Shown: positions 8,692 to 17,597, counted from the first letter of the stretch. The stretch: DNA of 64,000 nucleotides from Deltaproteobacteria bacterium HGW-Deltaproteobacteria-13 (GCA_002840555.1 PHBJ01000001.1:62001-126000), one strand, 5' to 3'. Notes: a model not told the origin generated them from the sequence alone. Translations and numbers: made by a program.

Positions 8692-9807
8692 ATGAATGCT
8701 TCTGAACGAATAGCTGCCGTTGTATCGCTTGCATGCCCTGACCGGGTGCCCCTTGCTCCATTACTTGACCACTGGGCCGCCCCCTATGCAGGGATTACAA
8801 ATACAGTACTCATGAACGATTCTGAAAAGCGTTTCAATGCCGTGCTGAAAACGGCCCGGGACTTCAGGTGGGATATGACCTTTCTTGCCGATACCGCCAA
8901 TACGACACTTTTAAAGCTCGGCGTACCGGCCCGGATTAAGCTTCCCGGTCGTGATCTGCCTGAGCACAGCACTCACCAGTTTGATGAAATAGGTTTCATG
9001 ACGGACGAAGACTACGATGTCCTTGAAAAAGATGGAATCGTTGCATTGTTTTCTACCCTTATACCACGCATATACCCGGAAATGACCATAGAGCAGGCGT
9101 TGATGGACTTCGATTGTGCCGGTAAGGAGATAATCGAACAGGCCATTAAACTTCGTGAAAAGGGTATTGAGCCGGCGGTCGGTTTTGTCACTCCAGGTCC
9201 TTCTTTCGAATATTTCTGTTTTGCCAGAACAGTGAATAAAGGGCTGATGGACCTTCGAAAACGGCCTGCAAAAATAAAATCTGCAGGTAGACGGTTTTGT
9301 GAAGGTATTCTGGAGCTTGCTGTATCATCGGTTATGCAAAACGGTATCCAACGGGTCTTTATCGGCATGAGCCGGTCATCACCGGTATTCCTTACAAGCA
9401 AATACTTCGAGGAATTCATTGTGCCTGATCTCGATTTTCTGGTTCATGGCCTCATTGATGCCAACATAACACCGGTGTTCCATTGCGACACAAACTGGAC
9501 AAAGTTCCTGCCCTATTTTCTGAGATTCCCGAAGGCAAGATGCATCCTCGAGCTGGACAGCTTTACTGACATTTTCAAGGCCAAGGAGATTCTGGGAGAT
9601 CATATGGCGATTATGGGCGATGTGCCCAGTACTTTGCTGGCGGAAGGGTCAAGGGACGAAGTTCTGGATTACTGTAAGAGACTTATTGAAACCATAGGCA
9701 AGGGCGGCGGTTTTATCCTGAGTTCCGGATGTTCAATTCCTTTAAATGCGAAGGCTGATAATGTCATGGCGATGACGGAAGCGGTAGAAGAATGGGGGTG
9801 GTATTGA
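8692..9807 (+). CDS. UroD/MtaA-family methyltransferase-like protein 1
   Basis: 371 residues in the uroporphyrinogen decarboxylase superfamily, whose corrinoid-linked members are zinc methyltransferases (MtaA, CmuA). Visible metal-site candidates are H264-C265 (VFHCDTNW) and C347 (SSGCSIP). The usual spacing is H-x-C, so this member is atypical. ATG 8686 touches the G-rich ribosome site, while ATG 8692 lies at a normal distance and is preferred. Likely role: substrate:corrinoid methyltransferase, or corrinoid-to-acceptor transferase. Its stop overlaps the next start (TGATG), so it is co-translated with a second, canonical family member. Confidence 0.8.
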   Translation: MNASERIAAVVSLACPDRVPLAPLLDHWAAPYAGITNTVLMNDSEKRFNAVLKTARDFRWDMTFLADTANTTLLKLGVPARIKLPGRDLPEHSTHQFDEIGFMTDEDYDVLEKDGIVALFSTLIPRIYPEMTIEQALMDFDCAGKEIIEQAIKLREKGIEPAVGFVTPGPSFEYFCFARTVNKGLMDLRKRPAKIKSAGRRFCEGILELAVSSVMQNGIQRVFIGMSRSSPVFLTSKYFEEFIVPDLDFLVHGLIDANITPVFHCDTNWTKFLPYFLRFPKARCILELDSFTDIFKAKEILGDHMAIMGDVPSTLLAEGSRDEVLDYCKRLIETIGKGGGFILSSGCSIPLNAKADNVMAMTEAVEEWGWY

Positions 9808-10808
9808 TGTCAAAAAGAAATATGCAACATTGGGTACAGGAAATTCTTGATTCCAGGAAGCGGATGGCTTTCCCGCTCATGCCATATATCGGACTTGAGC
9901 TGACGAAGAAGAAGGTCCTGGATGTGGTAAAGAATGGACGGTGTCAGGGCGAGTGCATTAAAGCTGTTGCCTCAAAATATCCTTCAGCCGCAAGCATCAC
10001 CATCATGGATCTTTCCGTTGAGGCGGAGGCCTTCGGCAGTACGATACGTTTTGCCGAAAATGAGGTGCCGACGGCAGTGGGAGTGCTGGTCAATGACGCC
10101 GATGCGGCACAGGCTCTTGAGGTCCCGCGTATCGGAAGCAAAAGAACAGGGGAGTATCTCCATGCGGCCGCCTTGGCGGCCGATCTCGTAACAGACCGTC
10201 CTGTTTTTGGATGTCACATTGGCCCGTTTTCGCTGGCGGCAAGACTCTGCGGCATGACAGAGATCATGGTGAAAATTAGGAAAGAACCGGAGATGATTCA
10301 TACTGTGCTTGATAAGTGCACTGATTTTCTTGTGGAGTATGCCAAGGCTTATAAGGATACGGGCATCAGCGGCATTGTGATCGCGGAACCGGCGGCTGGT
10401 CTTATTTCGCCTGCGCAATGTGAGACATTTTCATCAAAGTACGTGGCAAGAATTGTTTCGACCGTGCAGGATGAAAATTTTATGGTTATTCTTCACAACT
10501 GCGGAAACACGACGAAACTTGTTCCCGCAATTCTAAAGACGGGCGCTATGGGAATTCATTTTGGGAATGCCGTTGACATGGTGCAAATCATGCCACAGGT
10601 TCCGGTTTCCGTGATAGCATTCGGTAATATAAATCCGGTTTTGTTTAGGAATGGAAGCGCTGCGGAAATCAAGGAAAAAACGGCAGAACTGCTTCATGCG
10701 ATGGAAAGATACCCTAATTTTGTTATTTCATCCGGGTGTGACATTCCCCCGGGAACACCGTTCGAAAATATCAATGCATTCTTTAAAGCATTGGATTTTT
10801 ATTTGTAA
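9807..10808 (+). CDS. MtaA-like methylcobamide methyltransferase (UroD family) 2
   Basis: 333 residues, UroD superfamily, closer to MtaA/MtbA than its neighbour. The canonical zinc triad is H230-x-C232 (ILHNCGNTT) and C311 (SSGCDIPPGTP). In methanogens these enzymes move methyl from the corrinoid protein to coenzyme M; in Desulfobacterota the acceptor is usually unknown. Start chosen at 9807, where ATG shares one base with the previous stop and GGGGGTGG lies 6 nt before. The open frame to 9792 would run through this ribosome site. The pair of paralogues suggests one enzyme for demethylation and one for methyl export. Confidence 0.85.
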   Translation: MSKRNMQHWVQEILDSRKRMAFPLMPYIGLELTKKKVLDVVKNGRCQGECIKAVASKYPSAASITIMDLSVEAEAFGSTIRFAENEVPTAVGVLVNDADAAQALEVPRIGSKRTGEYLHAAALAADLVTDRPVFGCHIGPFSLAARLCGMTEIMVKIRKEPEMIHTVLDKCTDFLVEYAKAYKDTGISGIVIAEPAAGLISPAQCETFSSKYVARIVSTVQDENFMVILHNCGNTTKLVPAILKTGAMGIHFGNAVDMVQIMPQVPVSVIAFGNINPVLFRNGSAAEIKEKTAELLHAMERYPNFVISSGCDIPPGTPFENINAFFKALDFYL

Positions 10809-10832
10809 TCCATTACCGGACAAGAAGGAAGC

Positions 10833-11522
10833 ATGAGAGAAATTATTAAGGAAGATCCTAAAAATATAAAAATCGATCTTGACGAAACGAATGCTTTTCA
10901 AAAAACGAAAGGAGTTTCCGTTTTTTCGGAGAAGATTTCATTCTATTTAACAAAGGCAAATGATCTTTTCTGCCAAATGGCGGTTCCGGTTGCTGTAGTA
11001 AAAGAGATAACATACCCACAGTTTCAAACTATTTATTCAGGTCAAGGCAAGAACGAACAGAGAACACCGCTCAACGATATAATGACAAAAGAAGCTGTTT
11101 ACTTTCTTTTTGCGTTGACACTTGGACCTGGTGTTTCAAAGCAAATATCAAATCTGTTCAGCAAAGGCGACTATTTACTGGGTCATTTATTTGATCTGGT
11201 TTGTTCGATCGGAATTGAAGTGTTTGCAGATGATGTAATAAAAAAGTATTTTACGCGGGAAGTTTCAAGGGGAACACTAAAGGATAGTGACATAATGTTA
11301 AGATATAGTCCTGGTTACTGTGGATGGCATATAACCGCTCAGAAGATGCTTCACGAAAAATTGCAAAGCAGTGATATTGGTGTTACACTGACGCAAGCAT
11401 TCTATATGAAGCCAATGAAATCAATATCAGGAGTAATTATTGGCGGTAATCCATCAATGCATGATTTTAATAAAGATTATACTTTTTGTTGCAATTGTCG
11501 AACTAAGCGTTGCCGGAAGTGA
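10833..11522 (+). CDS. MetH activation-domain-like corrinoid reactivation protein
   Basis: 229 residues matching the vitamin-B12-dependent methionine synthase activation domain as a free-standing protein. The signature is RYSPGYCGWHI...QKMLH, followed by IGVTLTQAFYMKPMKSISG and a Cys-rich end (FCCNCRTKRCRK). In MetH this domain binds SAM and remethylates oxidised cob(II)alamin, so here it most likely reactivates the corrinoid protein at 8054. Base composition is clearly more AT-rich than in the genes before it (many ATA, TTA, AAA codons), which suggests a different origin. Starts 24 bp after the MtaA-like gene with AAGGAAGC as ribosome site. The 207 bp after it show no recognisable gene. Confidence 0.8.
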   Translation: MREIIKEDPKNIKIDLDETNAFQKTKGVSVFSEKISFYLTKANDLFCQMAVPVAVVKEITYPQFQTIYSGQGKNEQRTPLNDIMTKEAVYFLFALTLGPGVSKQISNLFSKGDYLLGHLFDLVCSIGIEVFADDVIKKYFTREVSRGTLKDSDIMLRYSPGYCGWHITAQKMLHEKLQSSDIGVTLTQAFYMKPMKSISGVIIGGNPSMHDFNKDYTFCCNCRTKRCRK

Positions 11523-11729
11523 TTGGTTGTTAATGGTATACGACACAGTATCTGATCATCGGATGAACCGGTATGATAATTTTCCATGGATGGCTTCCCT
11601 TCTCAAAAAAAGAGAGCACAGAAGTGTAATGAATATCGGGTTTATTCTAAAACATAATTCACAACGTCAATGTATCGATATGCCGCGGTCATGTAGGCCG
11701 TGTAAATATAACGATGAGACGGAATTTTT

Positions 11730-12743
11730 ATGAATGACTACAAAACCTCAGCGATTGTATTGTTCGGCATCATCAACGCAGCGCTGAAGCTGCGGGTCGA
11801 CATCCAGTCCATCCTGCGGCAGCTCGGGATTCACATAAATTTAGATCATGTTACCCAGTCCACCATCGATTTGAAGCAGGTTCATGCCATTGTTGTGGCA
11901 GTCGAAAAGGCGGGCGGGCATCCGGCCCTTGGACTCTTAGCCGGTGAGGATTTCGATTTCGAATATCTACCTGATCTTAAATCTTTTTTGATGTCCGCCT
12001 CCACCCTGAGGGAAGCCTTTGAATCCATCCACTCCATTCAAAAACTGATCTCACCGCTTTTAATCCTGAATCTTGAAGAAACCGGGAAGGTAGCCATCCT
12101 CAAGTTTCAGCCGGATGGTATGCTTTACGGGGAAGACGAGCGGCACTATTCAGAAATGATCTTTACTGTCATAAAAACCATCATAAATCGTCTGATGAAA
12201 AAGACTGTCCTGCCCAAGGCTGTTCATTTCCGCCACGGCCGGTCTGAACTCACTCCCCTGTATAAAGATTTTTTCGGCAGCGTCATTGTCCTGAATGCAC
12301 CGGAGAATGCCATCATCTATGATCGCACCATCATAGATCTCCCTCTGCCCGGCGGATTTCCAGAGATTCGGCGGCAGGCCGGAAGCATCGTCAATCAGCA
12401 ACTGGCCGGCTCGCCATTGTGCGGCGGACTGCTGGAGGATCTCGAAAGGCTCTTGGTCGCACGCAGTGAGTTATTGAATGCGCCGATCGAACAGGTAGCG
12501 CGGTCGCTGAATATGAGTGCCCGCACCCTGCAACGCCGTCTGGCTGAAAACGGGCATAGTATAACCGAGATACGGAATCTGATCAGATTTAAAATGGCCA
12601 TCCAGGCCTTGCAAGACACGCGGCACAGTATAGAAGACATTGCCGGAAAGCTTGGTTTTTCAGACCGGCACTGCTTCACACAAGCCTTTAAACGCTGGTC
12701 AAGCCTTTCTCCCAGCGCCTATCGTAAAAAACTTACAATATAA
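11730..12743 (+). CDS. AraC-family transcriptional regulator
   Basis: 337 residues: an N-terminal arabinose-binding-type ligand domain of the OruR/ArgR-like class (about 10-200), then a C-terminal double helix-turn-helix (about 235-335) with IEQVARSLNMSARTLQRRL and IEDIAGKLGFSDRHCFTQAF. It stands between the corrinoid operon and the second ene-reductase/amidohydrolase pair, on the same strand, and is the only specific regulator in the catabolic island. It is therefore the best candidate for substrate-responsive control of one or both operons. No operator was identified. Confidence 0.9.
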   Translation: MNDYKTSAIVLFGIINAALKLRVDIQSILRQLGIHINLDHVTQSTIDLKQVHAIVVAVEKAGGHPALGLLAGEDFDFEYLPDLKSFLMSASTLREAFESIHSIQKLISPLLILNLEETGKVAILKFQPDGMLYGEDERHYSEMIFTVIKTIINRLMKKTVLPKAVHFRHGRSELTPLYKDFFGSVIVLNAPENAIIYDRTIIDLPLPGGFPEIRRQAGSIVNQQLAGSPLCGGLLEDLERLLVARSELLNAPIEQVARSLNMSARTLQRRLAENGHSITEIRNLIRFKMAIQALQDTRHSIEDIAGKLGFSDRHCFTQAFKRWSSLSPSAYRKKLTI

Positions 12744-12968
12744 TAGCTCAATCCCGAAGACATACGAGCTTTACCCGGTGTAATTCAAATTGGCGCCGAT
12801 TCTTCCTATTTTGGCATCCGCCGCTCTAGACGTTTTTGGCCGTAATGAGATATCGGATACAATCCTTGAAAAAAGAGAAGTTGATGAATCAGCGGGAGGA
12901 AAGTTGTCAGAAGCGCAAATTATGCATCAATCAGTCAGTCTAACAACTAAAAAAAGGAGATTGTGAAA
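12744..12968 (+). other. Intergenic region before the second ene-reductase
   Basis: 225 bp between the AraC-type regulator and the ene-reductase, the likely place for a regulated promoter. AGGAG at 12955-12959 serves the ATG at 12969. No convincing sigma-70 or sigma-54 promoter, terminator or operator could be picked out by eye. Confidence 0.4.
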
Positions 12969-14417
12969 ATGAAAAGCAATGGATCAACAGAAGGAAAATC
13001 TTCAATGAACCCAAAACATGCACCGATATTTGAACCGATTACGATCAATGGGTGCGAGATCAAGAACCGCATCGTCATGTCACCCATGAACTGTAACTAC
13101 ACGGCGCCGGATCATTACATCAGCAAGCAGCAGATGGCCTATTACGCCGCTAGGGCAAAAGGCGGAACCGGTCTCATCATCACCGAGGCACAGGCGGTAT
13201 CTACGCTGCCCTGTGCGGACACCTACCGCAAGTATAACAATCCGTACCTGACCGATTATCGTTATGTGCCCCTGCAATCCGAGCTGGTGGAGCATGTGCA
13301 TTCCTTCGGCGCCAAGATCTTCGCTCAGCTCTTCACCGGCCCCGGGCGGCAAGGATCCCACGATATAGGAGCTGCGGAGCCGGTTTCCTCCTCGGCCATT
13401 CCCTGGCGCTGGCAGTTTCATAAGGCCATAAACGGCTCAATGGATATGAAGGTCTTAAAGGGAGGGATCAGGATGTCGGGATACCATGGCGCTATCCCTG
13501 ATATCGAGAAAGACCCTGAGGCCTTCATCGCCCTGGTGGATAAGATCCCCATGATGCATATGATGGGGCGGCCGCCCCGGGAAATCACGCGGGAAGAGAT
13601 CAAGCAGCTTGTCATTGATGAAGGCAAGGGAGCGAGGCTGGCAAGACTGGCAGGATATGACGGGGTCGAGATCCATGCCTGTCACGGCTATCTGGTGCAC
13701 TCCTTCCTGGTCGAACGGTCCAATTATCGAAAGGACGAATATGGCGGCAGTTTTGAAAACCGTATCCGTTTTCTGCTGGAGCTGATCAGGTCGGTGCGGC
13801 GGGCCGTGGGGCCTGATTATCCGGTGGGGGTGCGATTCTCCGCCTCCGACGACCTGCCCGACGGATATGATCCAAACGTCGCCGCCATGATAGCGAAGCG
13901 GGTGGAGGAAGAAGGGGCGGACTTCATCGATCTGTCCGATGGTTCGTATGAGGCCATGAGCGATTTTCTGCCCAACACCGAGGGCCAGGTCATAGACAAG
14001 TCCGCCGTCATTCAGGCTGCGGTCAAGATCCCGGTCATGTGTCCCTCCGTTCACAATCCCGATAATGTTGCGGATGTCCTGCAAAAAGGCAAGGCGCAGA
14101 TGGTTCTGCAGGGGCGCCAGCAGATTGCGGATCCCGACTGGGTGAACAAGGTGAAGGAAGGAAAGGAGAAGGAGATCATCAAATGCACCCGCTGCAACCT
14201 GGGCTGCCTCATCCGCTTTGTGGCAATGCTTCCGTCACGTTGCATCAAGAACCCGCGAACAGGACTGGAAGAGTATATCGAGGAATATGCCCGACGCCCC
14301 ATCCTGCCGTTGAAGAATCGCGTGTGGCAGACCGTCGCGGATTGGGGTCGTAAGGAACCGTCCGCGACATGGGAATACACCAATGAAGAAATCGAGCAGG
14401 TCATGAACGTGGAGTGA
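12969..14417 (+). CDS. Old-yellow-enzyme-type FMN/[4Fe-4S] oxidoreductase, copy 2
   Basis: 482-residue paralogue of the gene at 1890. FMN barrel starts at EPITINGCEIKNRIVMSPM; active-site loop HACHGYLVHSFL; cluster motif C406-x2-C409-x3-C413-x11-C425 with canonical spacing, unlike copy 1. It too lacks the C-terminal FAD/NAD(P) domain. It carries about 25 residues more than copy 1, mainly around the middle loop (residues 150-200) and at the N-terminus. GTG at 12963 is too close to AGGAG (3 nt); ATG 12969 is preferred. The last 38 bp of the gene are repeated 64 bp downstream, the trace of a lost tandem paralogue. Confidence 0.88.
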   Translation: MKSNGSTEGKSSMNPKHAPIFEPITINGCEIKNRIVMSPMNCNYTAPDHYISKQQMAYYAARAKGGTGLIITEAQAVSTLPCADTYRKYNNPYLTDYRYVPLQSELVEHVHSFGAKIFAQLFTGPGRQGSHDIGAAEPVSSSAIPWRWQFHKAINGSMDMKVLKGGIRMSGYHGAIPDIEKDPEAFIALVDKIPMMHMMGRPPREITREEIKQLVIDEGKGARLARLAGYDGVEIHACHGYLVHSFLVERSNYRKDEYGGSFENRIRFLLELIRSVRRAVGPDYPVGVRFSASDDLPDGYDPNVAAMIAKRVEEEGADFIDLSDGSYEAMSDFLPNTEGQVIDKSAVIQAAVKIPVMCPSVHNPDNVADVLQKGKAQMVLQGRQQIADPDWVNKVKEGKEKEIIKCTRCNLGCLIRFVAMLPSRCIKNPRTGLEEYIEEYARRPILPLKNRVWQTVADWGRKEPSATWEYTNEEIEQVMNVE

Positions 14418-14474
14418 AGGATGTCACCTCGATGATGAATACACCAATGAAGAAATCAAGCAGATCATGAACGT
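14373..14474 (+). repeat. 38-bp direct duplication of the ene-reductase 3' end
   Basis: Copies at 14373-14410 (inside the ene-reductase) and 14437-14474 differ at only two bases. The second copy reads EYTNEEIKQIMNV and then stops, in a different frame from the gene (offset 64 bp). It looks like the extreme 3' end of another copy of the gene left after deletion between tandem paralogues. Confidence 0.85.
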
Positions 14475-14546
14475 ATAAGGATAAGAATGGAGATAGGCTC
14501 TTACAATACGTCGACGGATTGCGGTAAATAAAGAAGGAGCACCTTA

Positions 14547-15575
14547 ATGGCAAAAATAAACGATGATGGTTTTTTTAAGATTGACCCCGAGCCCCACCTG
14601 ATCGGGAAAAATGGTTCATACTATGAGTATTTCCCCGGATATAAGATGTGGTGGAAGGCAATCGATAATATATCAAGGCCGCTGTTCTCATGCACCCATC
14701 CCACGCTTTTGGCAAAGGCTTACGGAGGGCTGGAGGAGTGGGAAGCCCTGAAAAACCCTGATCCCTCCAATATCCTGCGCGCTATGGACAAGTATGGCGT
14801 GGACATTGCCTGCTTATTACCCGAGTCGTGCATGGATACCTGCGGATATTCGGGCCGGTTCTGCACGAATGGAGAAATGGCCGAGATCGTGGAATCGAAC
14901 CCCGATCGCTTCATGTATCAGCCCAACATGTCTCCCATCAAGTTCAAGGGCGTCAAGAACAGCATCAGGGAACTGGAGTACTGGGTAAAGGAAAAGAAGG
15001 CAAAGATATTCAAATACCTGTGCACAGAGGATACCTACATCAATGATCCGGAGCTGTGGCCCTTCTATGAGAAATGCGAGGAGCTCGGTATCGTGCTGGA
15101 CATTCATACCGGCATGTCATGGTGTCCGCCGCAGGCGAGCAAGTATGCAAACCCCGTATTCCTTGATGATGTGTGCCGCGATTTCCCTGAGCTGAAGATC
15201 ATAGCGTTTCATATGGGGTACCCCTATTGCGATCAGCTGAACATGGTGGCCATGGGGCATGCGAATCTTTATGTCTGCCTCAGCCTCCTGGTGCCCTGGG
15301 CTGTCACCGCTCCGAGAAAATTCGCGACCATTATAGGCGAAGCCTTGCGGTGGGTCGGACCTGACAAGATCATCTGGGGAACGGACTATGCTGGTTTTGC
15401 CCTCCAGATCAAAAATGCCGTGGAAGGATTGCGGGATTTCCAGATACCCGAGGATATGCAGGAAGGCTATGGCTATCCGGCCATAACTGATGAGGACAGG
15501 AAGAAGATTTTCGGCGGTAATTTAGCCCGTCTCCTGGGTATCGATACGAGCATGCGGAGAATAAAAACCAAATAA
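14547..15575 (+). CDS. Amidohydrolase-superfamily (Amidohydro_2) enzyme, decarboxylase-like, copy 2
   Basis: 342-residue paralogue of the protein at 850, with matching residue numbering at the N-terminus: E15-x-H17, then DIHTG, AFHMG and WGTDY metal-ligand segments. Large blocks are the same in both (for example GVDIACLLPES, TYxNDPELWPFYEK, LLVPWAxTAPRKFA). Residue differences cluster around the predicted pocket loops (FCWVPPGKSKYCHP in copy 1, MSWCPPQASKYANP here), so the two may act on related but different substrates. AAGGAG is 10 nt before the ATG. The gene is followed by a strong terminator, so it closes the second ene-reductase/amidohydrolase operon. Confidence 0.85.
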   Translation: MAKINDDGFFKIDPEPHLIGKNGSYYEYFPGYKMWWKAIDNISRPLFSCTHPTLLAKAYGGLEEWEALKNPDPSNILRAMDKYGVDIACLLPESCMDTCGYSGRFCTNGEMAEIVESNPDRFMYQPNMSPIKFKGVKNSIRELEYWVKEKKAKIFKYLCTEDTYINDPELWPFYEKCEELGIVLDIHTGMSWCPPQASKYANPVFLDDVCRDFPELKIIAFHMGYPYCDQLNMVAMGHANLYVCLSLLVPWAVTAPRKFATIIGEALRWVGPDKIIWGTDYAGFALQIKNAVEGLRDFQIPEDMQEGYGYPAITDEDRKKIFGGNLARLLGIDTSMRRIKTK

Positions 15576-15608
15576 AGGAAAACAATCTTTAAGTGTAGGG
15601 CGCCTGAA

Positions 15609-15642
15609 GCCGGGCCGGTACAATGCACCGGCCGGGTTTTTT
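15609..15642 (+). terminator. Rho-independent terminator
   Basis: GC-rich hairpin with arms around 15610-15619 (CCGGGCCGGT) and 15627-15636, an 7-nt loop and one bulge, followed directly by TTTTTT. It ends the amidohydrolase copy 2 transcript. Confidence 0.85.
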
Positions 15643-15726
15643 GCCGGGCGGCTTGGGATTAAGACGCAAGCAGGGCGCAGGAGATCTGGACCATCGGTGA
15701 ATTAGAATGAATCAGGAGGTGTTTTG

Positions 15727-16704
15727 ATGATCCTTGTAACGAGTGCAGCCGGAATAGTCGGACGTTCGCTTGTACACAGGCTTGTATCGCGGGGCTATAA
15801 AGTCCGCGCTTTAGTAAAGAATGAAGTGCAGGCATCTGCCTTACGCACTGAAGGGCCCGAAGAGGTCATAACAGGTGACTTGCAGAAACCCGGCGATATT
15901 CAGCAGGCAGTTGACGGAGTCGATCAAATATATCACGCAGCGCCTACGCGGATTATTAAGGAAGTACCTATTGCGGAATCTCTGATTGCAGCCTGCCGAT
16001 CACAGGGAACAAAACATATCATCTTTCACTCGGTTGTCCATCCCGGGATAAAGCAAATGCCCCACCATGGAGAAAAGCTTATTGCCGAGGGACGTTTCCT
16101 TGATTCCGGCCTTCCTGTCACCATACTGAGGCCTTCTCATTATATGCAGAATTATCTGGAAGTCTGGGATTTTTTGCGACTTGGGATTTTCCCATTCCCA
16201 TTCTCGGCCGAATCACGCATGGGCGTTGTCGATATTGAAGACGTCAGTGCGGCCGCTGTGAATATCATTGAGAATCCTGAGAGCCACATTGGTAAAACGT
16301 ACGATCTGTCCGCGATGGAACTCGACCGGAATGAAATGGCGCGTATCTGTAGCCGGGTGCTCGCAATTGATATCAAAGCCGTCAGCATCCCGCCGGCTAC
16401 AATTAACAATATAACCTTGGCCATAGGGAAGATCGGCAATATAGTGAAATCCCTCGCCAGGCCGAAATTCCTTTCACTGTTGCGGCTTATCCCGATTCTC
16501 CTGCGTGCCGGGAACCCACGTGGCATGAAGGACTGGCCTGATGATGCCCGCGATTGCTACCATGCCATGCTTGAATACTACGATGCGTGCGGACTCCCTG
16601 CCGGAGACCTGTCCCATCTGCCTATGCTGCTGGGCCGCAAGCCTACCGATTTTGAAGGTTTTATACAAAGAGAAAAAGCGTTGCGCTATGGAGGCTGTTC
16701 GTGA
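15727..16704 (+). CDS. NAD(P)-binding epimerase/NmrA-like protein
   Basis: 325 residues, atypical or extended SDR: N-terminal VTSAAGIVGRSLV takes the place of the usual TGxxGxxG, followed by a typical GDLQKP and an LRPSHYMQNY segment as in NmrA/quinone-reductase-2-like proteins. These bind NAD(P) and act as reductases or as redox sensors. ATG 15727 lies about 8 nt after AGGAGG; TTG 15724 is an unlikely alternative. Its stop overlaps the GTG start of the next SDR, so the two form a small operon of their own after the terminator at 15609. Confidence 0.75.
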   Translation: MILVTSAAGIVGRSLVHRLVSRGYKVRALVKNEVQASALRTEGPEEVITGDLQKPGDIQQAVDGVDQIYHAAPTRIIKEVPIAESLIAACRSQGTKHIIFHSVVHPGIKQMPHHGEKLIAEGRFLDSGLPVTILRPSHYMQNYLEVWDFLRLGIFPFPFSAESRMGVVDIEDVSAAAVNIIENPESHIGKTYDLSAMELDRNEMARICSRVLAIDIKAVSIPPATINNITLAIGKIGNIVKSLARPKFLSLLRLIPILLRAGNPRGMKDWPDDARDCYHAMLEYYDACGLPAGDLSHLPMLLGRKPTDFEGFIQREKALRYGGCS

Positions 16705-17579
16705 ATCCATGGACAACAAAAGATATTCCCGGTCAGGGCGGTCGCACCATAATCATTACTGGTGCGAGCAGTGGTATCGGTAGGATTGCCGCAATCGAAC
16801 TCGTCCGCGCCGGGGCGAACGTAATTGCTGCGGTACGCGATATAAAAAGAGGAGAGCGGGCACTCGCGAATGCTACTGGCAAAATAGAAATTAAGCAGCT
16901 TGACCTTTCAAGTTTGGCATCAATTCGGGCATTTGCCGGTGAAATAAAAAATTCATTTCATGTACTGATAAACAATGCAGGTATCATGGCCGTACCTCAG
17001 GGTAAAACAGAAGATGGTTTTGAACTTCAGATAGGAACGAATCATTTCGGGCACTTTGCACTTACTGGCCTCCTCATGGAAAAAACAACGGATCGTATCG
17101 TAACCGTATCAAGCATAGCCCACAGAGCCGGCACTATAGATTTTAGCGACATCAATTTTGAAAGAAGAAAGTATTCCAGTACAGCTGCCTACGCCCAGTC
17201 GAAGCTTGCGAACATTCTGTTTTCAAAGGAACTTCAGCGTCGGTTGGATAATGCCGGTTTATCTGTACGTTCGATAGCCGCTCACCCAGGTCTGAGCAAA
17301 TCAAATCTTCATGCCGCGTGGCAAAGAAATGTATGGATGAATATAGCTGGCATGGGGCACCAGCTGATCGCACAAAGCACGGAACAGGGGGCTCTTCCGG
17401 TGCTTTACGCGGCCACCATGGATATTCCAGGTGGATCATATATAGGACCTGGTGGGGTGTGGCAGATCAGGGGATACCCCAAAATCGTCAGTCCGGGTCA
17501 GGCATCGAACAATATTGAAGCCGCAGAGGCGCTGTGGAGACTCTCAGAGAAATTGACTGGCGTGCGGTATATTTATTAA
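16701..17579 (+). CDS. SDR-family oxidoreductase (WWOX/retinol-dehydrogenase-like)
   Basis: 292-residue SDR with TGASSGIG, NNAGIM, VSSIAH and catalytic YAQSK, plus the SLASIRAFA segment typical of the WWOX/RDH-like group. Predicted NADP-dependent carbonyl reductase. GTG start with a 4-bp GTGA overlap with the previous gene and GGAGG 6 nt upstream; a later ATG at 16710 would lose little. It is followed after 18 bp by a decayed methyltransferase gene. Confidence 0.85.
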   Translation: MNPWTTKDIPGQGGRTIIITGASSGIGRIAAIELVRAGANVIAAVRDIKRGERALANATGKIEIKQLDLSSLASIRAFAGEIKNSFHVLINNAGIMAVPQGKTEDGFELQIGTNHFGHFALTGLLMEKTTDRIVTVSSIAHRAGTIDFSDINFERRKYSSTAAYAQSKLANILFSKELQRRLDNAGLSVRSIAAHPGLSKSNLHAAWQRNVWMNIAGMGHQLIAQSTEQGALPVLYAATMDIPGGSYIGPGGVWQIRGYPKIVSPGQASNNIEAAEALWRLSEKLTGVRYIY

Positions 17580-17597
17580 TTTTGAAAGGATAGAACT

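Noticed and set aside
11440-11733. 97-codon frame bridging the reactivation-domain gene and the AraC gene
   Set aside because: Starts inside the end of a real gene, has no recognisable motif and no ribosome site; the gap is left unassigned.
1-17580. A steroid-degradation gene set, based on IpdAB-like subunits and several SDRs
   Set aside because: CoA-transferase-fold and SDR proteins are too general, and no specific steroid-ring enzyme was seen; the substrate is left open.
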